From: G963663525 sp963663525
Lineage (GTDB): Bacteria > Myxococcota_A > SURF-8 > G963663525
DNA: 64,000 bases
NCBI GenBank assembly: GCA_963663525.2
Contig: CAXXHC010000004.1
Location: 558,001-622,000 of the forward strand
Reading direction: 5' to 3'
Part shown: one piece after another, positions 9,226 through 17,730 of the stretch
Numbering within the stretch: the first letter of the stretch is position 1
Layout of the letters: the number at the start of each line of letters is the position of its first letter
Made by a program: the position numbers and the translations under genes
The notes under the pieces: model-generated
The model's database searches: none
The model's input: the letters and a program-made list of their open reading frames with translations, nothing else
Told to the model about the DNA's origin: nothing

Positions 9226-11532
9226 ATGACGGGTAAAAATACTACAAATCACTGGATGGTGGTTTTTCGCGGGCTGATGCTTGCGGCGGTCCTTTTGATG
9301 TCGGGTTGCTTCGGCCACGATGCCAAGGTTGTTTTCGAAGAGGGCGATCCTGCGGACTGCCTGAACTTCTGCGAAGGGGTTTCGTGCGTGGAGAATGGTT
9401 GCGGTGGTGCGTGCGGAGGCTGCAATACACTCCGGTACAGCGTGCTTTCCACCGCGTCTTCTTCCAGCGGATCCCCGAATCTTATCGCCAATCCCTCGAT
9501 GGAAGAACTGGGCGACGACTCCCTGCCTTCCGGGTGGTATCAGGAAGCCTGGGGCGAAAATACGCCAATATTTTCCATTGGTTCCGATGATGCCGCCGAC
9601 GGTGACCGTTACGGAGTCGTTGAAATGACGAGTTGGGTGAGTGGCGATGCGAAGTGGATTCACGAGCCGGTGGCCGTCTCGCCGGAAACGGAATACACGG
9701 TCTCCAACCGGTACCGCGCGAATGCTCCTAGCCAGGTGGTGTTGCGCTTCACGGATGCTGCAGGAGCAGACAGCTACCTCTGGTTGGGATCTCTTCCGGC
9801 TGTGGATGTCTGGACGCAGACCGAGTACACGTTTTTCACGCCTGCCGACGTTTCGACGATGACCGTGTTGCATTTCATCGCTTCCGTAGGATGGCTGGAA
9901 ACCGATTCGTTCGCACTGAAAAAAGTGGAACCCCTCGTGTTTACGGGTGCAATTCCCAACGCATCTTTCGAGCAGAGCACGAGCGGACTGGCTCCGCTGG
10001 CCTGGTACCCGGAAGCTTGGGGCGAAAATTCCCCGGAATTTTCCTACGTGGATGAAGGCTACGAGGGAAGCCGTAGCGTGCGCGTGGATATGAGCGGTTG
10101 GGCGAGCGGCGACGCCAAGTGGACTTTCGATCCGGTGGAGATCGAAAGCGGCGTGAACTACGTCTTCGCGGATCGCTACCGCGCCGACGTGGAAACGAAA
10201 ATCGTGTTGCGTATCATCATGGATGACGAAAGCACCCGCTACATCGGCCTTCCCAGTGCGGAAGCCTCCGAAGACTGGAACCTGTACAACACGCAGCTTA
10301 CGCTTCCGGAAGGGGCCGCAAAGCTGGCTATTCTGCACCTGATCGACGCCGATGGCTGGTTGCAGATCGACGATCTTTCTTTGGAGATGTCCGAACCGGT
10401 CGTAGTCACTGACAATATTCCTAATGCCTCGTTGGAGCAGTCCGCGTTTGGACTCACTCCGGAAGGCTGGTACACCGAGAATTGGGGAGAAAATCAGGCG
10501 GAATTCAATTACCTGGATACGGGACACGAGGGAGAACGCTCCGTCGAGGTCGTGGTGACCGACTGGGTGAGCGGCGACGCCAAATGGACTTTCGAGCCTG
10601 TGGACGTGGAAGGCGGCGGAACGTATCGGTTCACAGACTCCTACACCTCTACGGCGACGTCCAGAATCGTGCTTCGGCTGATCGACGCCGACGGCGTGAC
10701 CAGCTACCATGGCTTGAAGAACGCCGACGCGAGTCCCGACGGTTGGACGACCTACAGTGACGTATTCACTCTGCCCGACAATACGGTTCAACTCCAGGTG
10801 TTGCATCTTCTGGCGCGCGATGGGCGCCTCGTGATCGATGACCTTTCCCTGCAGATGTACACTCCCGATCCTTTCGAACGGGGGATCGTCAGCCTGACCT
10901 TCGATGACGGTTGGGAGGACAATTACTACACCCTCCTGCCGATGCTGGAGGAATACGGATTTCTCTCCACGCAATATTACGCCACGACCTTTATCGAAAA
11001 TTCCAACGAAACCTACAAAGTACAAGCATTTGTCGATGCCGGGCACGAGATCGGCTCGCATACCGTGACCCATCCCTTCCTGTCACAATGTGATGTGGAA
11101 ACCATGCGTCAGGAACTGCTGGATTCGCGGACCTTGTTGGAAGGCTTTTTCGGACAAGGCAACGTCAAAAATTTCGCAAGTCCTTACGGGGATTACGACG
11201 AGGTGGTGCTCGAACAGATCGCCGATTTCTACGAAACCCACCGCAGCACCGACGAAGGGTACAACTCCAAAGACAACCTGAACCTGATGAACCTGCGCGT
11301 GCAGAACGTGAAGGACACCACCACGGCGGACGAAATCGTGCAATGGGCAACCCGTGCGCATCAGGACGGAACGTGGCTGGTGGTTGTCCTGCATCGCGTG
11401 GACGGAGATCCGGGAGCCTACGACACGACGCCGGAAGTTTTCGGACCGGCGCTTGAAGGGATTGCCGAACTCGGCGTTGCGGTGCTTCCCGTGCGCGACG
11501 CCCTGGCGGAAATTCTTCCCCAGATGCCGTAA
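9226..11532 (+). CDS. Lipoprotein polysaccharide deacetylase with three carbohydrate-binding-like repeats
   Basis: 768 residues. The N-terminal signal ends in a lipobox LMSGC, so the protein is exported and lipid-anchored. A short cysteine cluster (CEGVSC...CGGACGGC) follows. Three tandem ~150-residue modules come next, each beginning NPS/NAS with a WGEN motif (AWGEN, AWGEN, NWGEN) and a shared SGDAKW motif. They resemble jelly-roll carbohydrate-binding modules. The C-terminal ~210 residues are a NodB-type polysaccharide deacetylase with TFDDGW (the catalytic and metal aspartates) and SHTVTHP (metal histidines). It probably removes acetyl groups from a surface or environmental polysaccharide. 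An upstream in-frame TTG (9214) exists; the ATG at 9226 places the signal peptide normally. Confidence 0.85.
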   Translation: MTGKNTTNHWMVVFRGLMLAAVLLMSGCFGHDAKVVFEEGDPADCLNFCEGVSCVENGCGGACGGCNTLRYSVLSTASSSSGSPNLIANPSMEELGDDSLPSGWYQEAWGENTPIFSIGSDDAADGDRYGVVEMTSWVSGDAKWIHEPVAVSPETEYTVSNRYRANAPSQVVLRFTDAAGADSYLWLGSLPAVDVWTQTEYTFFTPADVSTMTVLHFIASVGWLETDSFALKKVEPLVFTGAIPNASFEQSTSGLAPLAWYPEAWGENSPEFSYVDEGYEGSRSVRVDMSGWASGDAKWTFDPVEIESGVNYVFADRYRADVETKIVLRIIMDDESTRYIGLPSAEASEDWNLYNTQLTLPEGAAKLAILHLIDADGWLQIDDLSLEMSEPVVVTDNIPNASLEQSAFGLTPEGWYTENWGENQAEFNYLDTGHEGERSVEVVVTDWVSGDAKWTFEPVDVEGGGTYRFTDSYTSTATSRIVLRLIDADGVTSYHGLKNADASPDGWTTYSDVFTLPDNTVQLQVLHLLARDGRLVIDDLSLQMYTPDPFERGIVSLTFDDGWEDNYYTLLPMLEEYGFLSTQYYATTFIENSNETYKVQAFVDAGHEIGSHTVTHPFLSQCDVETMRQELLDSRTLLEGFFGQGNVKNFASPYGDYDEVVLEQIADFYETHRSTDEGYNSKDNLNLMNLRVQNVKDTTTADEIVQWATRAHQDGTWLVVVLHRVDGDPGAYDTTPEVFGPALEGIAELGVAVLPVRDALAEILPQMP

Positions 11533-11604
11533 CAGGTGGGTTGGGTAAAGAATAACCTTTTAATCCTCTGTAGCGGCGAGGCGTAAGCCCGCCGTGATTT
11601 CGGG

Positions 11605-11697
11605 TGGGTGCCATGGGCCAACCGCAGGTTGCCCATGTGCATAGTTCGTACACGGGCAAGCGGACGTTTCACGTCGCTTGGTCCGTGATTCCACCCT
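11605..11697. repeat. Element D double-hairpin dispersed repeat, copy 2
   Basis: Inverted relative to the copy at 5205-5293. The CATGGGC-type hairpin (about 11611-11637) comes first, then the CACGGGC-type hairpin (about 11650-11687) with the same GTTCGTAC linker. Lies between the deacetylase gene and queE, just before an element E hairpin. Confidence 0.75.
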
Positions 11698-11738
11698 TGG
11701 TTTTCAGTCTAAACGACATTTCCGAGCGCCATGTATGT

Positions 11739-11761
11739 GTCGGGCTAGAAATTAGCCCGAC
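11739..11761. repeat. Element E hairpin, copy 2
   Basis: Perfect 9-bp stem: GTCGGGCTA at 11739-11747 and TAGCCCGAC at 11753-11761. It follows an element D copy by about 40 bases, as does the copy at 60.6 kb. Confidence 0.6.
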
Positions 11762-11808
11762 CTACTCCATTTTTCTCCAAATTGTTATTTCGTAGTTTTT
11801 CCGGTGGG

Positions 11809-12453
11809 TTACACGCCGCGCTTGTCCGGTGGCCAGATGTACTTGTGCTGTTGGATCATGCAGCGAACCTCCAGGCGGTCTTCCAGCACCCAGCGGGTCA
11901 GCTTTGCCGGGTCCAGCAGGCCGAAGGCGGGTTGGAACAGCACTGGGCAGCGGCGCGTCAGTTCGTGGCGTTCCAGCAACTGTTTGGCGTAGGCGTAGTC
12001 GTCGGAGTCGGCGAGTACGAACTTTACCTGGTCATCGTCGCTCAAGTGCTTGATATTGTTCCAGAACATTCTTTCGGCCATGCCCGACGACGGGCATTTG
12101 AGGTCCATCACCACCGCCACGCCTCCGGGAACGTCGGCGATGTCCGCCGCACCGCTCGTTTCCAGCACGACGAGGTAATCTCTCTCCAAAAGCTGGCTCA
12201 TTAGGTCCATGGACGCCGGTTGCATCAGGGGTTCGCCGCCGGTAAGCAGGACGTTCGAAAGGCCGAAGTCTTCGATATCCTTAAGGAGTTCGTCTATCGG
12301 GCGGTTTTCTCCTTCTTCGTAGGCATAGCGCGTATCGCACCACGAGCAGCGCAAAGGGCAGCCCGTCGTGCGCACGAAGACGAAGGGCAGGCCGATGAAG
12401 GTCGATTCTCCGTTGATCCCCGCGAAAAGTTCGTTGATTTTCAACGTTTTCAT
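11809..12453 (-). CDS. queE: 7-carboxy-7-deazaguanine synthase QueE
   Basis: 214 residues. A radical SAM enzyme that contracts 6-carboxytetrahydropterin to 7-carboxy-7-deazaguanine in queuosine (preQ0) synthesis. The iron-sulfur cluster motif CPLRCSWC has Cys32, Cys36 and Cys39 (CX3CX2C). The N-terminus KINELFAGINGES and the TGGEPL motif are typical. The ATG at 12453 overlaps the queC stop in an ATGA, so queC-queE are translationally coupled. Longer in-frame starts would lie inside queC and are rejected. Confidence 0.95.
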   Translation of the reverse strand: MKTLKINELFAGINGESTFIGLPFVFVRTTGCPLRCSWCDTRYAYEEGENRPIDELLKDIEDFGLSNVLLTGGEPLMQPASMDLMSQLLERDYLVVLETSGAADIADVPGGVAVVMDLKCPSSGMAERMFWNNIKHLSDDDQVKFVLADSDDYAYAKQLLERHELTRRCPVLFQPAFGLLDPAKLTRWVLEDRLEVRCMIQQHKYIWPPDKRGV

Positions 12454-13172
12454 GGGCTTGTCCGTGCCGCGTAGCGGGTGGGATCGGGCACTCCGGCGCG
12501 TTCGAATCCCCGCTGGCGAAGACGGCAGGACTCGCATTCTCCACAGGCCAGACCGGAGGGCATAGGGTCGTAGCAGGAGTGGGTCAGGCTGTAGTCCACG
12601 CCGAGATCGGTTCCGGTGCGAATGATTTCGGCCTTGGTCATTTCGATCAGCGGAGTGTGGATTTTTACCGGGCGGTGGTCTTCCGTGCCGGTTTTCGTGC
12701 CCAACGCCGCCATGCTTTCGAACGCCTGGATGTATTCGGGGCGACAGTCGGGATAACCAGAGTAGTCCAGCGCGTTCACGCCGATGAAAATGTCGGTCGA
12801 TCCGAGGCTTTCGGCCCAGGCCAAGGCGATGGACAGGAAAATCGTGTTGCGCGCGGGAACGTACGTGACGGGAATGTGTGCTCCTATTATTTCGAGGGGT
12901 TGACCTTTGGGGACGGGTATCCGGTCGGTGAGGGCCGAGCCGCCGATCAGGTCAAGGTCGAGGTCCATGACGAGGCGCTTTTTTACGTGGTAGGACTGCG
13001 CGATTTTCTTGGCGGCCTCCAATTCGATCTTGTGGCGCTGGCCGTATCGAAAACTGAGCGTATGGCATTGATATCCCTGGTGATCGGCGATGGCCAGCGC
13101 AGTGGCGGAATCGAGCCCCCCAGAGAGTAGAACCACGGCGGAACGTCCCTTGGCTCCCATTTTTCTCTCCAT
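12450..13172 (-). CDS. queC: 7-cyano-7-deazaguanine synthase QueC
   Basis: 240 residues. ATP-dependent conversion of 7-carboxy-7-deazaguanine to preQ0. The PP-loop SGGLDS is at residues 17-22. The C-terminal zinc site is complete (Cys in CYDPMPSG followed by CGECESC). It overlaps queE by 4 bases. An alternative ATG 12 bases downstream (MGAK) is possible. The product feeds queuosine synthesis; queD, queF and tgt are not in this window. No recognisable preQ1 riboswitch was seen in the upstream 200 bases. Confidence 0.95.
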   Translation of the reverse strand: MERKMGAKGRSAVVLLSGGLDSATALAIADHQGYQCHTLSFRYGQRHKIELEAAKKIAQSYHVKKRLVMDLDLDLIGGSALTDRIPVPKGQPLEIIGAHIPVTYVPARNTIFLSIALAWAESLGSTDIFIGVNALDYSGYPDCRPEYIQAFESMAALGTKTGTEDHRPVKIHTPLIEMTKAEIIRTGTDLGVDYSLTHSCYDPMPSGLACGECESCRLRQRGFERAGVPDPTRYAARTSP

Positions 13173-13382
13173 AATTCAAAAAATGTGATACAATCATTCT
13201 CCGCTTGCCGGAAAATGGCTTCGCTGGCGGGATTCGAGTCGGACGGTTCGCGAAAGCGCGGCTCGAAAACATATGTCCAACCGAATCCGTTGCAAGCGAA
13301 GCATCCGAAGCGGCTTTCCCTTTCCCGCCGTAGAATATGGCATTTTTTTGCAAAATTATGAAGGGAAAGACGTGGATTTTCT

Positions 13383-13411
13383 TTGACAACCCGCATACGA
13401 GCGGCTATAAG
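13383..13411 (+). promoter_or_regulatory. Strong sigma-70-type promoter for rpsO
   Basis: TTGACA at 13383-13388, exactly 17 bp, then TATAAG at 13406-13411. It lies about 50 bases before the rpsO ATG, which has AAGGAG at a good distance. Confidence 0.75.
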
Positions 13412-13464
13412 GTCGCCGTACTAACGAGGGCTAAAAAAAAGAGATTGACAAGGAGACTCAAGAA

Positions 13465-13734
13465 ATGGCTCTGACCACGGAAGAAAAACTGGAAATCGTC
13501 AACCAGTTCAAGAAACACGGTTCGGACACCGGTTCGCCCGAGGTTCAAATCGCGTTGCTGACCAAGCGTATCGTCCAACTGACCGAGCACTTCAAAGTCC
13601 ACAAAAAAGACCACCATTCCCGTCGTGGTCTGCTGAAGCTCGTCGGACAGCGCCGCCGCCTGCTCGATTACGTGAAATCGAAAGATGTCGAACGATATCG
13701 CGGCATTATCAAGGTGTTGGGTATCCGTAAATAG
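13465..13734 (+). CDS. rpsO: 30S ribosomal protein S15
   Basis: 89 residues, the exact family length. S15 binds the central domain of 16S rRNA early in 30S assembly. Diagnostic segments: HGSDTGSPEVQIALL near the N-terminus and KDHHSRRGLLKLVGQRRRLLDY in the middle (continuous helices). It has an AAGGAG ribosome site and a near-consensus promoter. It is followed by pnp with a hairpin between, the standard rpsO-pnp arrangement. Confidence 0.98.
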   Translation: MALTTEEKLEIVNQFKKHGSDTGSPEVQIALLTKRIVQLTEHFKVHKKDHHSRRGLLKLVGQRRRLLDYVKSKDVERYRGIIKVLGIRK

Positions 13735-13762
13735 GTTCCCTTCCCATACAATCGCAATTCGG

Positions 13763-13802
13763 AACAGGTAGGCACAAAAGTGTCTGCCTGTTCGTCTGTT
13801 TT
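13763..13802 (+). terminator. rpsO-pnp intercistronic hairpin with T-run
   Basis: 13-bp stem with only G-T wobbles: AACAGGTAGGCAC at 13763-13775 and GTGTCTGCCTGTT at 13780-13792, followed by a run of six T. It probably attenuates transcription or serves as a processing site ahead of pnp. Confidence 0.7.
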
Positions 13803-13834
13803 TTACTTGAATATCGATCTATTAAAAAGGAAGA

Positions 13835-16042
13835 ATGATGACGTTTAAAGAAACTGTAGAGGTCGGCGGACGAACCCTGACCCTTGAAACCGGAAAAATC
13901 GCCAAGCAGGCCGATGGAGCCGTGTGGGTGACCTACGGCGAAAGCTGCGTGCTCGTGACCGCCGTGTCGGAGAAAAAACAGTCCCGCGAGACGGACTTTT
14001 TCCCCCTCACCGTGAACTACCAGGAAAAAATCTATGCCATCGGCAAGATTCCCGGCGGATTCATCAAGCGCGAAACCCGTCCCCATGACGACGAGACGCT
14101 GACCTCGCGCCTCATCGACCGTCCCCTGCGTCCGCTGTTTCCGGATGGATATAAAAACGAAACCCAGATCATCGCCAACGTGTTTTCCGCCGACATGGTG
14201 AACGACACCCGCACCATGGCGATGATCGGCGCTTCGGCGGCTCTGCACGTCTCCGACGTTCCCTGGCAGGGACCGATCGCGGGCATTCGCGTGGTCAAGA
14301 AAGATCCCGACAGCGAAATGCTGGCCAACCCGCCCATCGACGAAGTGAAGGGCGCGTACATCAACCTGTTCGTGGCGTGCAGCAAGGACGCCATCGTGAT
14401 GGTCGAAGGCGAGTCCGAAGAAGCTGGCGAAGAGGAGATGGTCAACGCGTTGATGTTCGCTTTCGAAAACGCCCAGCCGGTGATTCAGGCTCAGGAGCGT
14501 CTTCGGGAGAAGGCGGGTAAGGCCAAGCGTGAGTTCGTGTCGCCGACATTCGACCCGGAGCTTAAAGCCAAGGTCGAGGAAGTCGCCATGCCGGGTATCC
14601 GGGAAGCCTATGAAATCAAAGAAAAACTTCCCCGTTACGCCCGTATCGGCGAAGCCAAGCAGGCGGTCAAGGACGCGCTGGGCGACGAGGTTTTTGCGGA
14701 CAACAAGCTGGCCATCGGCGAGATTCTCGAAGAGTTGAAATACCACTACGTGCGGGACATGATCGTCAACAAGCGGATCCGTATCGATGGTCGGAATTTC
14801 ACCGAGGTACGCCCGATCACCATTGAAACCGGCGTGCTTCCGCGCGTTCACGGTTCGGCGCTGTTCACGCGCGGCGAAACCCAGTCTCTGGTCATTACCA
14901 CGTTGGGTACTGGTCGTGAGGGCCAGCGCATCGACGACATGTACGGCGACCGGATGAAGAATTTCTTCCTGCACTACAGCTTCCCGCCGTTCTGCGTGGG
15001 CGAAATCAAGCGCATCGGGTCTCCCGGACGCCGGGAAATCGGGCATGGACGCTTGGCCGAACGTTCGCTGCGGAAGATGATTCCCGATCTTGAAACCGAC
15101 TTCCCCTACACGATCCGCGTGGCTTCCGAAATCATGGAATCCAACGGTTCTTCCTCGATGGCGACCGTCTGCGGCGGTTCGCTCTCGATGTTCGACGCGG
15201 GCGTTCCGATGAAAAAAGCGGTGGCTGGCGTGGCGATGGGCCTGATCGAGGAAGGCGACAAAATCGTCGTGCTGACCGACATCCTGGGCGACGAAGACCA
15301 TCTGGGCGACATGGACTTCAAAGTCACGGGCACCAAGGACGGTATCTGCGCCATTCAGATGGACATCAAGCTCACCGGCGTTTCGCGCGAGGTTCTGGCG
15401 GATGCTCTGGACCAGGCTCGTGCCGGTCGTTTGCACATTCTGGGCAAAATGGAAGAAGCCATTGCCGCTCCTCGCGAGGAATTGAGCGCGCACGCGCCGC
15501 GTATGTACACGATCCACATCAACCCCGATCGCATCCGCGACGTGATCGGTGCGGGCGGCAAGACCATTCGTGAAATCACGCAGCAGACCGGTTGTGACAT
15601 CGATCTCGACGACAACGGCACGGTGACGATCGGCAGCCCCAACGAAAAGCAGGCTCAGGAAGCCATCGATATCATCAACGGCCTGACCGAAGAGCCGGAA
15701 ATCGGCAAGGTCTACAACGGGCGTGTGAAGAAAATCACCGATTTCGGGGCTTTTGTCGAAATCATTCCCGGTATCGAAGGACTCTTGCACATTTCCGAAG
15801 TCGCCTGGGAGCGGACGGATTCTATGGAAGGCGTGATGAAGGAAGGCGAGATCATCGAAGTCAAGCTCGTGGACATGGAGCGCAACGGCAAGATGCGTCT
15901 TTCCAAAAAGGCTCTGCTGCCCAAACCCGAAGGATGGGAGCCGCCTCCCCGCCGCGAGCCTAGCAGCAGCAACAACAACAACCGGCGCAGGAACGATCGT
16001 GGACCGCGCGGCGGTGGAAACCGTGGCGGAAATCGTCGCTAG
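13835..16042 (+). CDS. pnp: Polyribonucleotide nucleotidyltransferase (PNPase)
   Basis: 735 residues. A phosphorolytic 3'-5' exoribonuclease and degradosome-type enzyme. Order of domains: RNase PH 1, all-helical linker, RNase PH 2 (with FFLHYSFPPF and GSPGRREIGHG), KH domain (IRDVIGAGGKTIREI at ~570) and S1 domain (GKVYNGRVKKITDFGAFVE at ~635). The tail is rich in Asn, Arg and Gly, like an RNA-binding extension. Two adjacent ATGs start the gene (13835, 13838), preceded by AAGGAAG. Downstream of rpsO with an attenuator-like hairpin between. Confidence 0.98.
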   Translation: MMTFKETVEVGGRTLTLETGKIAKQADGAVWVTYGESCVLVTAVSEKKQSRETDFFPLTVNYQEKIYAIGKIPGGFIKRETRPHDDETLTSRLIDRPLRPLFPDGYKNETQIIANVFSADMVNDTRTMAMIGASAALHVSDVPWQGPIAGIRVVKKDPDSEMLANPPIDEVKGAYINLFVACSKDAIVMVEGESEEAGEEEMVNALMFAFENAQPVIQAQERLREKAGKAKREFVSPTFDPELKAKVEEVAMPGIREAYEIKEKLPRYARIGEAKQAVKDALGDEVFADNKLAIGEILEELKYHYVRDMIVNKRIRIDGRNFTEVRPITIETGVLPRVHGSALFTRGETQSLVITTLGTGREGQRIDDMYGDRMKNFFLHYSFPPFCVGEIKRIGSPGRREIGHGRLAERSLRKMIPDLETDFPYTIRVASEIMESNGSSSMATVCGGSLSMFDAGVPMKKAVAGVAMGLIEEGDKIVVLTDILGDEDHLGDMDFKVTGTKDGICAIQMDIKLTGVSREVLADALDQARAGRLHILGKMEEAIAAPREELSAHAPRMYTIHINPDRIRDVIGAGGKTIREITQQTGCDIDLDDNGTVTIGSPNEKQAQEAIDIINGLTEEPEIGKVYNGRVKKITDFGAFVEIIPGIEGLLHISEVAWERTDSMEGVMKEGEIIEVKLVDMERNGKMRLSKKALLPKPEGWEPPPRREPSSSNNNNRRRNDRGPRGGGNRGGNRR

Positions 16043-16076
16043 CCTTTCAAGGCAAAGATAGAATTCCAGTTAGTCT

Positions 16077-16110
16077 ATGGTCATGATTTCCATTCATGAC
16101 CATTTTTTTT
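16077..16110 (+). terminator. Rho-independent terminator after pnp
   Basis: Stem ATGGTCATGA (16077-16086) and TCATGACCAT (16094-16103) followed by a run of T. Clear intrinsic terminator. Confidence 0.8.
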
Positions 16111-16121
16111 GCGCGATGATT

Positions 16122-16148
16122 TTGAGAATGGGATTTCTTGGATATAAT
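16122..16148 (+). promoter_or_regulatory. Tentative promoter for the PhaR-like gene
   Basis: A perfect TATAAT at 16143-16148 about 55 bases before the ATG, with TTGAGA at 16122-16127. The spacer of 15 bp is short, so the -35 is uncertain. Confidence 0.4.
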
Positions 16149-16201
16149 CATATCCTGAAGCGTCCGATACGATTCGTAAGATCACTTGTGGGGAAAGGTC
16201 C

Positions 16202-16810
16202 ATGGAAGAAGAACCACGGCAAGAGACGGTGTTGATTAAACGCTACGCCAACCGTAAACTCTACAATACCAACGATAGCTGCTACATTACCCTCCACGAA
16301 ATCGCCAAGATGATCAAGGCCGGGGAAGAGGTTAAAATCATCGATTACAAGACGAGTGAGGATATCACCTCGGTGACGCTGGCGCAGATCGTTTTCGAAG
16401 AAGAAAAACTGCATAAAAAACTTTCCACGTCCACGCTGGTGGAAATCATCGCTTCCGGCGGTGAAGCGATTCAGGACTTCTTTTCTCGAACGATGAAATT
16501 GGGTGCGATTCGCGAGGAAGCCGAAAGAACCGTCGGTTCCCTGGAAAAACTCGTGCCCCGGAAGATCGACGGCAAGCTGTTTTCGGATATTTATCGCTCT
16601 TCCCAGCACAATTTGGAGGAATTGCAGAAAAAAGTGGACGACGCCGTGCGTACCGCCCTGGGACCGGTCACGACGTTCGCGATTCTGCGCAAGGAGATTT
16701 CAGCGCTCAAGGCGGAAATCGAACTCCTGGAGGCGAAAGTCGGCCAGATGGAAGAGCTTTTAGAGCAGCGGGAGCAGGGGGAAAATACGCAGGTCGCCAC
16801 CAAAGAGTAG
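16202..16810 (+). CDS. PhaR-like polyhydroxyalkanoate-accumulation regulator
   Basis: 202 residues. The N-terminal ~65 residues (IKRYANRKLYNTNDSCYITLHEIAKMI...IIDYKTSEDIT) are the PHB/PHA accumulation regulator DNA-binding domain of PhaR. The C-terminal third is a strongly heptad-patterned coiled coil (ISALKAEIELLEAKVGQMEELL). In PHA producers PhaR represses phasin genes and senses granules. No phaC, phaB or phasin gene is nearby, so the target here is unknown; deltaproteobacteria often carry this domain without a PHA locus. It has its own promoter candidate after the pnp terminator. Confidence 0.85.
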   Translation: MEEEPRQETVLIKRYANRKLYNTNDSCYITLHEIAKMIKAGEEVKIIDYKTSEDITSVTLAQIVFEEEKLHKKLSTSTLVEIIASGGEAIQDFFSRTMKLGAIREEAERTVGSLEKLVPRKIDGKLFSDIYRSSQHNLEELQKKVDDAVRTALGPVTTFAILRKEISALKAEIELLEAKVGQMEELLEQREQGENTQVATKE

Positions 16811-16814
16811 GAGC

Positions 16815-17696
16815 CTATCCCTTCCAGCGTCGGTGCAGCCATAGCCATTGTTCCGGCGTTTTCCGGACCAGCTTCTGAATTTCATCCTGACATTGTTGTG
16901 TGATTCGGGGGATTTCTTCCGCATTTCGTGGTGGGCCTAGAGGCTCGCCGAATTCCATGCGAAACCGTGTTCCGTCCCCCGGCAGGCTCAGGGGAAGAAT
17001 AGGGGCTCCCGTAACGAGCGCCAGACGCGCCACGCCAGCAAGCGAGCGGCAGGGCAGTCCTAAAAACGTGGTGCGAAGGCCGTGGGGGGCGTGCTGGTCG
17101 ATGACCAGTCCCAGCACCTTGTTGCCCTTGAGAGCATCGGCGAGTGCCTCGAAATGGTCTCCCGCTTCGAGGATTTCCAGGCCGAAGCGCCGTCGGGAAG
17201 CCATCCAGAAACGGTGCAAAGACGCGGGTTTGAGGCGTTTTGTAACCATCACGATGGGGTAGCCTTCGACGCTTTGCGACATGGCCAGCCGGTCGAAATA
17301 TCCCAGATGGGCGGTAATCACGATAGCCCCCCGACCGCGTTTCAAGGCGTCGTCCACGAGGTGGCGTCGTCCGGGATCGATGGACTCGCGGATCTCTTGC
17401 GCCGTCCGTTCGCCGAGGGTGAGGGTGTCGAGAAACACGAGGCAGGTGTGGCGCACGCTCCGACGTCCAAGTTTTTGGGCTTCCGAGGGCGTGGAGGCGA
17501 CGCCCGTCGCCATTAGTTGCGCGATGACCTGCTTTCTTCGGATGCGGAGCAGGTCGAACCAGGTCCATGCGAGAATCCCGGCCAGAGAAAACCGCCACGA
17601 CGGAGGTAGTAGACCCAACAAATGGGCCAGAATGGTGAAAAAATGCTGCAAAATATCTCCAAACGGTTTCAAACGATTCAAACCGGAAAAAGTCAT
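16815..17696 (-). CDS. Lipid A biosynthesis acyltransferase (LpxL/HtrB family)
   Basis: 293 residues from the ATG at 17696 (an alternative ATG at 17732 would add 12). It adds a secondary acyl chain to lipid A precursors at the inner membrane. The acyltransferase motif HX4D is seen in AHLGYFDRL, followed by the family segments IDQH and LALVTGAPILPL. A hydrophobic N-terminus gives membrane association. It ends with QWLWLHRRWKG, the classic W-x-H-x-R-W end of this family. Transcribed divergently from the radical SAM gene and only 34 bases from it. Confidence 0.88.
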   Translation of the reverse strand: MTFSGLNRLKPFGDILQHFFTILAHLLGLLPPSWRFSLAGILAWTWFDLLRIRRKQVIAQLMATGVASTPSEAQKLGRRSVRHTCLVFLDTLTLGERTAQEIRESIDPGRRHLVDDALKRGRGAIVITAHLGYFDRLAMSQSVEGYPIVMVTKRLKPASLHRFWMASRRRFGLEILEAGDHFEALADALKGNKVLGLVIDQHAPHGLRTTFLGLPCRSLAGVARLALVTGAPILPLSLPGDGTRFRMEFGEPLGPPRNAEEIPRITQQCQDEIQKLVRKTPEQWLWLHRRWKG

Positions 17697-17730
17697 CGCC
17701 AAAGCCTGCGGCCTGTGCCATAGTGCGGCC

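Noticed and set aside
9142..11073. Long minus-strand reading frame of 643 codons opposite the polysaccharide deacetylase
   Set aside because: Antisense shadow of a clear lipoprotein deacetylase gene; composition and lack of motifs fit a shadow.
12495..12530. GTTCGAATCCC string resembling a tRNA T-loop
   Set aside because: Lies inside queC and has no acceptor or anticodon stem around it.
13173..13382. Possible preQ1 riboswitch upstream of queC
   Set aside because: No preQ1-I/II/III core sequence was recognised; only an unremarkable AT-rich leader.
13709..15790. Minus-strand frame of 693 codons opposite pnp
   Set aside because: Antisense to PNPase, His/Asp/Arg-rich as expected of a shadow frame; no domain.
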